A program made the translations under genes and the position numbers. The notes beneath the pieces were generated by a model that was not told the origin of the DNA, did no database searches, and saw only the letters and a list, made by a program, of their open reading frames with translations. A stretch of DNA of 5,838 bases. It comes from Bacteroidales bacterium (GTDB taxonomy: Bacteria > Bacteroidota > Bacteroidia > Bacteroidales > UBA12481). Where the stretch lies: positions 1 to 5,838 of the forward strand of contig JAGHDB010000213.1 of NCBI GenBank assembly GCA_021160155.1. Reading direction: 5' to 3'. Shown piece by piece: positions 1-5,826 of the stretch. Position 1 is the first letter of the stretch; the number at the start of each line of letters is the position of its first letter.

Positions 1-624
1 AAGAAAGACCGGGGTGGTGCGGGAGAGGATGATAATCGGACTGTTATTTCGCATTTCTACCCGTACGACTACTGCTCTGAGCGTATCGCCTTTTCTGAAA
101 AAGTCAGAAGGGATCTGTTCTGATTTGGGTAATACCAGCTCATTGCCTTCATCATCCAGGATCAGGCTTTCGCGATTCCATACCTGGTAAACCTCACCGG
201 TGATGATATCGCCGATTTTGTCTTTATATTTACTGTAAATGTGATCTTTCTCCAACTCCATAATTCTCGAAGTCAGGTTCTGGCGGAGCGAAAGAATGGA
301 ACGGCGACCAAAATCTTCAAGATGCACTTCGTCGGTTACCTCTTCACCTACTTCGTAATCCTCATCAATTTTTTTGGCTTCAGATAATGTGATCTGAAGA
401 TTGGGGTCTTCAATTTCCCCGTCATTTACCACTACACGATTACGCCAGATTTCAAAGTCACCCTTGTCTACATTGATGATGACATCGAAATTCTCATCCG
501 TACCGTATTTTTTCTCCAGCATGCTGCGAAATACATCCTCCAGAACACTCATCATGGTGGTCCGGTCAATGCTTTTCAGTTCTCTGAATTCTGAAAAGGT
601 GTCTATGAGGTTGATCTGGTCCAT
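1..624 (-). CDS. nusA: Transcription termination/antitermination factor NusA, N-terminal part (cut by window edge)
   Basis: NusA binds RNA polymerase and controls pausing, intrinsic termination and antitermination. The visible 208 codons begin at ATG (622-624) and run off the left edge in frame, so the 3' part (rest of S1, KH domains) lies outside. Residues 1-130 match the NusA N-terminal polymerase-binding domain as found in Bacteroidota: an early FSEFRELKSIDR segment, then TMMSVLEDVFRSMLEKKYGT (24-42) and the acidic NFDVIINVDKGDFEIWR stretch (45-61). From about residue 136 (KIGDIITGEVYQV) an S1 RNA-binding domain follows, with LVLPKSEQIP (163-172) and a final IIILSRTT strand (197-204). An in-frame TAA lies nine bases before the start, so the ORF cannot extend much upstream; AGGA sits three bases before ATG. 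It follows rimP by 19 bp and is surely co-transcribed with it. infB would be expected further left, but is not visible. Confidence 0.95.
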   Translation of the reverse strand, partial: MDQINLIDTFSEFRELKSIDRTTMMSVLEDVFRSMLEKKYGTDENFDVIINVDKGDFEIWRNRVVVNDGEIEDPNLQITLSEAKKIDEDYEVGEEVTDEVHLEDFGRRSILSLRQNLTSRIMELEKDHIYSKYKDKIGDIITGEVYQVWNRESLILDDEGNELVLPKSEQIPSDFFRKGDTLRAVVVRVEMRNNSPIIILSRTTPVFL

Positions 625-643
625 AATCCTAAATTATTTACAA

Positions 644-1102
644 TCAAAATTTTATCTCAACTTTTGCTGTCTTTATTTCGCTTAACCTAACCATTAGCAG
701 ATCAGGATTCGGGCGTTTACGGGTTTTTTTAGGCAATACTACAATATATGAATCATTAGGCCGGTCATCATACACTTCGGTTAAAACACCGTTGATGTAT
801 GCCCCGTCTTTCATCCAAAGACGTAAAGTGCTGCCCTTATGCTTCGGGTATTGCCGGATATCATGCAACGGCTGATCCAGTCCGGATGAAGATACCTGTA
901 ACTCAAAATCTTCCTGATCCCGGTCCAGTGCCGCTTCAATTTTTTTATGCCAGATGGCACAGTCATCCAGGGTGACCCGTTGGGCATGGTCAATAAATAC
1001 CCGAATCACATTTGACCGGTTGACAGATATCCCGGTCAGAAAAAAGCCCGAGTTGCCAAGTACTTGATCCACAGTCTCTTCTATATCCTTTTTTGTGCGC
1101 AT
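644..1102 (-). CDS. rimP: Ribosome maturation factor RimP
   Basis: RimP (formerly YhbC) is a cytoplasmic assembly factor for the 30S ribosomal subunit. The 152-residue product has the usual family length. The N-terminal alpha/beta domain covers about residues 1-80 and carries the family signature VSSSGLDQPL (70-79); Escherichia coli has VSSPGLDRPL here, so Ser replaces the first Pro and Gln replaces Arg, as I recall the reference. Other fitting parts are NVIRVFIDH (31-39) and the DDC..WHKKIEAALD helix (46-60). The C-terminal SH3-like domain (about 88-152) begins at KGSTLRLWM and ends in SEIKTAKVEIKF. A TAG stop in frame lies directly before the ATG, so the start is fixed. It is the first gene of a leftward operon with nusA. 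Its leader contains a terminator-like hairpin close to the start codon (see 1115-1140), suggesting control by attenuation. The identification is firm from motif, length and the nusA neighbour. Confidence 0.93.
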   Translation of the reverse strand: MRTKKDIEETVDQVLGNSGFFLTGISVNRSNVIRVFIDHAQRVTLDDCAIWHKKIEAALDRDQEDFELQVSSSGLDQPLHDIRQYPKHKGSTLRLWMKDGAYINGVLTEVYDDRPNDSYIVVLPKKTRKRPNPDLLMVRLSEIKTAKVEIKF

Positions 1103-1114
1103 CTATAACTTATC

Positions 1115-1140
1115 AAAAAATAGGGGACTTCCGTCCCCTA
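1115..1140 (-). terminator. Intrinsic terminator or attenuator hairpin in the rimP-nusA leader
   Basis: In the leftward transcript TAGGGGAC (1140-1133) pairs perfectly with GTCCCCTA (1128-1121) around a GGAA loop, which is a GNRA tetraloop closed by C-G. Six U (1120-1115) follow at once. The other strand has no T-run after the stem, so the element is polarised towards rimP. It ends 12 bases before the rimP ATG and lies about 20 bases after the predicted start of transcription, so a terminated transcript would be only about 45 nt. The structure is seen directly; its use as an attenuator is inferred. Alternatives are a 5' stabilising stem, a translation-control stem, or a terminator for antisense transcripts coming from the gene at 1246. 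Confidence 0.65.
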
Positions 1141-1166
1141 AACATAAAACCCTCTACATTCGAGCG

Positions 1167-1198
1167 CAAAATTAACGAATAATTACTTAACACGCAAA
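1167..1198 (-). promoter_or_regulatory. Predicted Bacteroidota promoter for rimP-nusA
   Basis: Read leftwards, TTTG (1198-1195) is followed after 20 bases by TAATTTTG (1174-1167). This fits the Bacteroidota housekeeping promoter pattern of a -33 TTTG and a -7 TAnnTTTG with all specified positions matched. Transcription would start near 1160, giving a leader of about 58 nt that contains the hairpin at 1115-1140. Position in the divergent gap, right orientation and full match make this the best promoter in the window. Confidence 0.65.
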
Positions 1199-1205
1199 AT
1201 AATCG

Positions 1206-1213
1206 TAAAATTG
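1206..1213 (+). promoter_or_regulatory. Possible -7 box for the HD-lpxD-lpxC/fabZ-lpxA row (weak)
   Basis: TAAAATTG differs from TAnnTTTG at one position and lies 32 bases before the ATG at 1246, which would give a leader of about 25 nt. No TTTG is found at the expected upstream distance, so support is poor. Another near match, TACATTCG (1155-1162), is equally possible. A rightward promoter is expected somewhere in 1103-1245 because the neighbouring operon is divergent, but I cannot place it firmly. Confidence 0.2.
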
Positions 1214-1245
1214 CATCAGGAATGTAAATCTCTTATTATCTGAGG

Positions 1246-2511
1246 ATGAGTGTTTATCACCAAACAAACAAGCGTAAGATCATTAATGATCCGGTATATG
1301 GTTTCATCAGAATCCCTTTTGAAGAACTGTATGATATCATTGAACATCCATATTTTCAAAGACTTAGAAGGATCCGGCAATTGGGGCTTACTTTTTATGT
1401 CTATCCGGGTGCCAATCACAGCAGGATGCAGCATGCACTCGGAACAGCTCACCTGATGACCACTGCATTGGATGTGTTGCAACAAAAAGGGGTGGAGATC
1501 ACGGAAGAAGAACGAAAAGCAGCTATTGCAGCGATCCTGTTGCATGACATAGGTCACGGACCCTTTTCACATGTCCTGGAGACCAGTCTGGTACCAAAGG
1601 TAACACATGAAGCACTTTCGCGTTTGTTTATGGCTCATCTGATCCGGCATCTGAAAGGTATTTCAGGTCTGGTACTGGAGGTTTTTGACAATGAGTATAA
1701 AAAGGGATTTCTTCATCAGTTGATATCCGGCCAGTTAGATATGGACCGTCTGGATTATCTTCGCCGGGACAGTTTTTTTACCGGAGTAACCGAAGGTGTG
1801 GTCGGATCAGAACGGATCATCAAAATGCTTCAGGTGGCAGACGGCCAGCTGGTAGTGGAACAGAAAGGGATCTACTCCATTGAAAAGTTCTTGATATCCA
1901 GAAGGTTGATGTACTGGCAGGTCTATCTGCACAAAACAGTGATCGCTGCCGAACAGATGCTGGTGCACGCCCTGCTCCGGGCCCGTGAACTGGCTTCCCA
2001 GGAGGTGACGTTATTTACTACACCCGGACTGAAGGCCTTTCTTTATCCCGGCGTGTTGACCCGGAATCCGCTCGGGGATACGGAGTTGTTGATTGATATG
2101 TTTGCCCGCCTCGATGATAATGATATCTTCGCCTCCCTGAAGGTCTGGGCCGATCATGACGACCGGGTTCTGTCTTTTTTATCTGAAGGACTGATCGACC
2201 GGAAATTATTTGCCATCCGGATACAGAAAACACCTTTTGATGAACAATTGATCCATGATCTTCGACTGGAGGTGGCCCATAAGATGAATATCAGCATGGA
2301 CGAAGCAACTTATCTGGTGTTCAGCCGGCCTGTTACTAATCATGCTTATCATGAAGAGGATGACCAGATATTTTTTATGAACAGCAAAGGCCAACTGAGC
2401 CGTTTATCCGATACAAGCGATATCATCAACGTACCGCTGCTCAGCCAAACGGATCAGAAATATTTTCTTTGTTTCCCTAAAATCCGTTTATCGCATGAAC
2501 CCGAACAATAA
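1246..2511 (+). CDS. HD-domain phosphohydrolase, SAMHD1/dGTPase-like
   Basis: This 421-residue soluble protein belongs to the HD superfamily of metal-dependent phosphohydrolases, closest in motif layout to SAMHD1-type dNTP triphosphohydrolases. The N-terminus has the typical KIINDPVYGFI (11-21) and HPYFQRLRRIRQLG (34-47). The HD metal site is complete: H63 in RMQHALG, H100-D101 in LLHDIGHGPFSH, and D167 in QLDMDRLDYLRRD (163-175). H104 and H109 match the further active-site histidines of SAMHD1. The C-terminal half (about 230-421) is helical and not recognised beyond the family. No signal peptide or membrane segment is seen. Residue identity suggests hydrolysis of a nucleotide triphosphate, but the substrate is not shown. 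The start is firm: an in-frame TAA lies at 1225-1227 and GAGG abuts the ATG. It precedes lpxD by 42 bp on the same strand, so co-transcription with lipid A genes is likely; that placement is, to my knowledge, common in Bacteroidota. Confidence 0.88.
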   Translation: MSVYHQTNKRKIINDPVYGFIRIPFEELYDIIEHPYFQRLRRIRQLGLTFYVYPGANHSRMQHALGTAHLMTTALDVLQQKGVEITEEERKAAIAAILLHDIGHGPFSHVLETSLVPKVTHEALSRLFMAHLIRHLKGISGLVLEVFDNEYKKGFLHQLISGQLDMDRLDYLRRDSFFTGVTEGVVGSERIIKMLQVADGQLVVEQKGIYSIEKFLISRRLMYWQVYLHKTVIAAEQMLVHALLRARELASQEVTLFTTPGLKAFLYPGVLTRNPLGDTELLIDMFARLDDNDIFASLKVWADHDDRVLSFLSEGLIDRKLFAIRIQKTPFDEQLIHDLRLEVAHKMNISMDEATYLVFSRPVTNHAYHEEDDQIFFMNSKGQLSRLSDTSDIINVPLLSQTDQKYFLCFPKIRLSHEPEQ

Positions 2512-2553
2512 CCACCGTAATACTGACGTTATAAATTATTATCCCAGAAGCCT

Positions 2554-3591
2554 ATGAAATTTACCGCCCGGCAGATTGCCGATCAATTAAACGGAGTAAT
2601 TGAAGGTAGCCCGGATATTACCGTTCATACTGTTTGCCGCATTGAAGAAGGCACTCCCGGTGCACTGACTTTTCTCTCAAATCCAAAGTACCAGCCGTAT
2701 GTGTACCAAACCAAAGCATCAGTGATTCTGGTTTCAAAAAAGGCTGTTTTTACCGGTGCCATTACCCCTACCCTGATCCGGGTGGATGATCCTTACCAGG
2801 CATTGGCTAAACTACTGACCCTGGTAGAAAAGCAGCCTGATCGTAAGGGTCTTGAAGAGATGTCTTATATTCATCCGGAGGCTGAACTGGGAGACGGAGT
2901 CTATGTGGGCGCTTTTGCTTACATCGGTAAAGGTGTCAAAATCGGAAACCGGGTTAAGATATTTCCTCATGTGTATATCAGTGATGACGTGGTTATCGGG
3001 GATGATACCCATATCTATTCAGGGGTGAAAATTCATCACCAGTCCCATATCGGAAACCATTGTATCCTTCACAGCGGCGTGGTTATCGGGGGTGATGGAT
3101 TCGGATTTGCTCCGGGATCCGGAATGAACTATTCAAAAATTCCGCAGATAGGTAATGTTATTCTTGAAGACCATGTAGAGGTGGGTTCCAATACTACGAT
3201 TGACCGGGCTACGATTGGTTCTACCATTATCCATCAGGGAGTTAAACTGGATAACCTGATCCAGGTCGCCCATAACGTGGAGATTGGAGCCAACACCGTG
3301 ATTGCTGCTCAGACCGGGATATCGGGATCCACAAAAATCGGTAAAAACTGCATGATCGGGGGCCAGGTGGGTATTGTCGGACATCTTACCATTGCTGACG
3401 GAACCCGCATTGCTGCTCAATCCGGCGTAGGAAGTTCAATCACACGTAAAGGGACAACCGTGCAGGGATCTCCGGCCTTTGATGTGATACCTTACCAGAA
3501 ATCCTATGTCGTTTACCGTAATCTTCCTGCAATGCTGAAGCGTCTCGAAAAACTTGAAAATATGAAACTTCAGAAGAGAGGCGATGGATAA
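2554..3591 (+). CDS. lpxD: UDP-3-O-(3-hydroxyacyl)glucosamine N-acyltransferase LpxD
   Basis: LpxD transfers a 3-hydroxyacyl chain from acyl carrier protein to the 2-amino group of UDP-3-O-acyl-glucosamine, the third step of lipid A synthesis, in the cytoplasm. The 345 residues match the usual length of about 340. Residues 1-100 form the LpxD-specific uridine-binding domain (TFLSNPKYQPYV at 39-50). Residues 105-300 are a left-handed beta helix built from hexapeptide repeats (VYVGAFAYIGKGVKIG and onward). The signatures GGDGFGFA (179-186) and TIDRA (215-219) are present, and the catalytic His is H240 in QVAHNVEIG, matching H239 of E. coli. A C-terminal helix (LPAMLKRLEKLEN, 324-336) completes the trimer-forming tail. 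Two repeat coils share the exact 13-mer at 2988-3000 and 3078-3090, 90 bp (five hexapeptides) apart, as expected inside such a protein. It lies between the HD gene and lpxC-fabZ, whose deacetylated product, after LpxA, is its substrate. Identification is certain. Confidence 0.98.
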   Translation: MKFTARQIADQLNGVIEGSPDITVHTVCRIEEGTPGALTFLSNPKYQPYVYQTKASVILVSKKAVFTGAITPTLIRVDDPYQALAKLLTLVEKQPDRKGLEEMSYIHPEAELGDGVYVGAFAYIGKGVKIGNRVKIFPHVYISDDVVIGDDTHIYSGVKIHHQSHIGNHCILHSGVVIGGDGFGFAPGSGMNYSKIPQIGNVILEDHVEVGSNTTIDRATIGSTIIHQGVKLDNLIQVAHNVEIGANTVIAAQTGISGSTKIGKNCMIGGQVGIVGHLTIADGTRIAAQSGVGSSITRKGTTVQGSPAFDVIPYQKSYVVYRNLPAMLKRLEKLENMKLQKRGDG

Positions 3592-3624
3592 GGATTTTAT
3601 TCTTCAAGCCAAAATCCTATTTTT
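3591..3624 (+). terminator. Possible weak terminator or attenuator between lpxD and lpxC-fabZ
   Basis: AGGATTTT (3591-3598) pairs perfectly with AAAATCCT (3611-3618) across a 12-base loop, and a T-run (3620-3624) follows after one A. The stem begins on the last base of the lpxD stop codon. It has only three G-C pairs, so it would be weak and probably leaky. It may reduce read-through from lpxD, protect a 3' end, or simply be chance in A/T-rich DNA. The same bases contain a promoter-like box (3618-3625). Confidence 0.35.
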
Positions 3625-3625
3625 G
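3618..3625 (+). promoter_or_regulatory. Possible internal promoter -7 box before lpxC-fabZ
   Basis: TATTTTTG matches TAnnTTTG fully. Nineteen bases upstream lies TTTT (3595-3598) in place of the TTTG -33 box, so only half of the promoter is canonical. Transcription would begin near 3632, leaving a leader of under 10 nt before the ATG at 3640, which is very short. The box would give lpxC-fabZ and lpxA a supply independent of lpxD, but it overlaps the hairpin at 3591-3624 and only one of the two readings may be real. Confidence 0.3.
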
Positions 3626-3639
3626 CACCTCAAACCTGA

Positions 3640-5040
3640 ATGTCTATGACGAACAAACAGCATACGGTTTCAAAAACGGTAACCCTTAAAGGAACCGGCC
3701 TCCATTCAGGAGAGGAAGTGACGGTCACTATTCATCCGGCCCCTGAAAATCATGGAATAGTTTTCAGACGGGTGGATTTGCCTGAACAACCCCTTATCAG
3801 GGCCGTGGTTGAAAATGTAGTTGATACGGAAAGAAATACGGTGCTTGAAGAGAACGGGATACGTATCGGCATGGTAGAACACTCTTTGTCGGCCTTGGCG
3901 GGTTTGGAGATCGATAATGTATTGATTGATATTGACGGACCGGAGCTGCCCATTCTGGATGGCAGTGCACGCAAAGTGGCCGATGCCCTGATCACGGCAG
4001 GAATTACAACACAAAACAGTGAACGTTCATTCTTTGAGATCAAAGATCCTATTATCTTCAAGGATGAGGAGAGAGAGATTGAAATCATGGGACTTCCGGC
4101 TGACGAATTCAGTTTAAGTGTCATGATCGATTACAATTCGGTGGTGTTGGGTAATCAATATGCTTCCCTGCAGAAAGTGGAAGATTACAAGCGGGAGATC
4201 GCTCCGGCCAGAACCTTTGTCTTTTTCAGAGAACTGGAGGTGTTGTGGAGAAGCGATATGATCAAAGGAGGAAGCCTGGATAATGCCATGGTGATCCTTG
4301 AACGTGAGGTGTCACAAACTGAATTAGACCGGGTAGCTGATTTGCTGGGAAAACCCAGGGTGCATGGGCAGGTTCACGGGATACTCAGTACTACAAAATT
4401 GGAATTCAGTAACGAACCGGCACGCCACAAACTGCTTGACCTGTTGGGTGATCTCACCCTGATCGGAATGCCGTTGAAAGGTAAAATCATTGCTACCCGT
4501 CCCGGTCACTGGGCCAATGTTGAGTTCGCAAAACTGGTCAAACAAGCAATCAGACAGGAGCAGGAGAGAAATACAGTACCGCAATACGATCCTGCCGGTA
4601 AACCGGTTTTCGATATTCATGGTATTATGGATCTGTTGCCCCACCGGCCACCTTTTTTATTGATTGACCGGATCATGGAGCTGACGGATCAGGTGGTGGT
4701 CGGGGTGAAAAACGTGACCATGAACGAACCTTTTTTCGTTGGCCATTTCCCGGCTGAACCCGTTATGCCCGGAGTGCTGGTCGTTGAAGCAATGGCACAA
4801 TGTGGAGGGGTTCTGGTACTCAGCACGGTTGAAAACCCCAGAGAATACAGTACTTATTTTCTTAAGATCGACAGTGTGCGGTTTAAACGTAAGGTGGTCC
4901 CCGGAGATACACTGGTAATAAAGTGTGAACTGGTTGATCCGATTCGCAGAGGTATTGCCCGTATGCGCAGCCGGGTTTTTGTCGGTGGTAAAGTGGTAAC
5001 CGAAGGAGAGATGTTGGCCCAAATTGTAAAAAATACATAG
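3640..5040 (+). CDS. lpxC-fabZ: Bifunctional LpxC deacetylase / FabZ 3-hydroxyacyl-ACP dehydratase
   Basis: One 466-residue protein joins two enzymes. Residues 1 to about 305 are LpxC, the zinc-dependent deacetylase of UDP-3-O-acyl-GlcNAc and the committed step of lipid A synthesis. TGLHSG (19-24) opens the domain; the zinc ligands are H81 (MVEHSLSAL), H263 and D267 (ARHKLLDLLGDL), matching H79, H238 and D242 of E. coli, and H290 (RPGHWANVEF) matches the catalytic H265. After a charged linker (about 306-325), residues 326-466 are FabZ: IMDLLPHRPPFLLIDRI (329-345), catalytic H369 in GHFPAEPVMPGVL and E383 in VEAMAQ, and a hot-dog fold end in RMRSRVFVGGKVVTEGEM. FabZ dehydrates 3-hydroxyacyl-ACP for fatty acid elongation, competing with LpxA and LpxD for that substrate. 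Such fusions are known in Bacteroidota. A second ATG at 3646 is an alternative start. A TGA lies directly before the chosen ATG, so no longer start exists. All key residues are intact. Confidence 0.98.
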   Translation: MSMTNKQHTVSKTVTLKGTGLHSGEEVTVTIHPAPENHGIVFRRVDLPEQPLIRAVVENVVDTERNTVLEENGIRIGMVEHSLSALAGLEIDNVLIDIDGPELPILDGSARKVADALITAGITTQNSERSFFEIKDPIIFKDEEREIEIMGLPADEFSLSVMIDYNSVVLGNQYASLQKVEDYKREIAPARTFVFFRELEVLWRSDMIKGGSLDNAMVILEREVSQTELDRVADLLGKPRVHGQVHGILSTTKLEFSNEPARHKLLDLLGDLTLIGMPLKGKIIATRPGHWANVEFAKLVKQAIRQEQERNTVPQYDPAGKPVFDIHGIMDLLPHRPPFLLIDRIMELTDQVVVGVKNVTMNEPFFVGHFPAEPVMPGVLVVEAMAQCGGVLVLSTVENPREYSTYFLKIDSVRFKRKVVPGDTLVIKCELVDPIRRGIARMRSRVFVGGKVVTEGEMLAQIVKNT

Positions 5041-5058
5041 CCTGAAAAAAATCACTTC

Positions 5059-5826
5059 ATGATATCACCACTCGCTTCTGTTCATCCCCATGCCCGTATT
5101 GCTGAAAATGTAACCATCGAACCGTTTGCAACGATCAGTGAAGATGTAGAGATCGGTGAAGGTACATGGGTGGGGCCTAATTCAGTGATTATGGATGGAG
5201 CACGGATTGGCAAAAATTGCAAAATTTTTCCCGGTGCCGTAATCTCAGCTATTCCGCAGGATCTTAAGTACAGGGGTGAGAAAACCCTGGTTGAAATCGG
5301 CGACTCTACTACGCTGCGTGAATGTGTGACGGTTAATAAAGGTACGGCTGCAATTGGTACTACCATCATCGGTGGACACTGCCTGATCATGGCATATTCA
5401 CATGTGGCCCATGATTGTAAGTTGGGCAATCATGTAATTATGGCCAATGCAACCGGACTGGCAGGAGAGATTACTATTGATGATTATGCTTACCTGGGTG
5501 GAATGGTGGGAGTTCACCAGTTTGTGCATATCGGTGCACATACCATGATCCAGGCCGGATCAAGAATCGGCCAGGATATCCCGCCTTATGTCACCGCCGG
5601 CCGCCATCCTGTCCGATATGAGGGGATCAATGTAATCGGACTGCGTCGGAGGGGATTTTCTGAAGAAACTATCGAAACCATTCATGAAGTATACCGATAT
5701 CTCTACCAGAAGAAGCTGAATGTTTCGCAAGCCTTTAATGCTATAGAAAAAGAGCTGCCTGCTACCCCCGAACGCGATGAAATACTCCACTTCATTCGCC
5801 ACTCAAAAAGAGGAATTATCCGGTAA
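5059..5826 (+). CDS. lpxA: UDP-N-acetylglucosamine O-acyltransferase LpxA
   Basis: LpxA starts lipid A synthesis by moving a 3-hydroxyacyl chain from ACP to the 3-OH of UDP-GlcNAc in the cytoplasm. The 255 residues compare with 262 in E. coli. Residues 1-180 form the hexapeptide beta helix (HPHARIAENVTIEPFATI at 9-26); about 185-255 form the C-terminal helical domain ending in RHSKRGIIR. QDLKYRGE (67-74) and the catalytic H118 in HVAHDCKLG match E. coli H125; H115 and H153 match H122 and H160. E137 stands where E. coli has H144, N93 where it has H99, and A166 where it has G173, the residue limiting acyl-chain length. GLNV-type binding segment GINVIGLRRRGF (189-200) is kept. The gene follows lpxC-fabZ by 18 bp, in the same frame, with an A-rich start region and no clear Shine-Dalgarno. 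Its stop overlaps the next possible start by one base. That it is LpxA and not LpxD is clear from length and the C-terminal domain. Confidence 0.97.
   Translation: MISPLASVHPHARIAENVTIEPFATISEDVEIGEGTWVGPNSVIMDGARIGKNCKIFPGAVISAIPQDLKYRGEKTLVEIGDSTTLRECVTVNKGTAAIGTTIIGGHCLIMAYSHVAHDCKLGNHVIMANATGLAGEITIDDYAYLGGMVGVHQFVHIGAHTMIQAGSRIGQDIPPYVTAGRHPVRYEGINVIGLRRRGFSEETIETIHEVYRYLYQKKLNVSQAFNAIEKELPATPERDEILHFIRHSKRGIIR

Noticed and set aside
401..685. 94-codon open frame on the plus strand opposite nusA
   Set aside because: It lies wholly antisense to nusA and the rimP 3' end, its low-complexity Ser-rich product resembles no family, and the nusA frame is clearly the coding one.
1222..1227. ATG-TAA start-stop pair in frame before the HD gene
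   Set aside because: Such minimal start-stop pairs can stall ribosomes, but there is no ribosome-binding site or other support, and it may lie at or near the edge of the transcript; treated as chance. Its TAA is still useful in fixing the HD start.
1216..1557. 113-codon open frame on the minus strand opposite the start of the HD gene
   Set aside because: The plus-strand frame carries conserved HD motifs through this region; the antisense product is Cys/His-scattered without domain features.
2512..2553. A/T-rich gap between the HD gene and lpxD as a possible promoter
   Set aside because: No TAnnTTTG box or paired TTTG is present; simple read-through from the HD gene is the better reading.
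2988..3090. Exact 13-base direct repeat 90 bp apart inside lpxD
   Set aside because: It encodes the same V-V-I-G hexapeptide segment in two beta-helix coils, so it reflects protein repetition and not a mobile or recombination site.
4657..5055. 132-codon open frame on the minus strand opposite the FabZ part
   Set aside because: It is a shadow of the FabZ domain, whose conserved residues determine the base sequence here.
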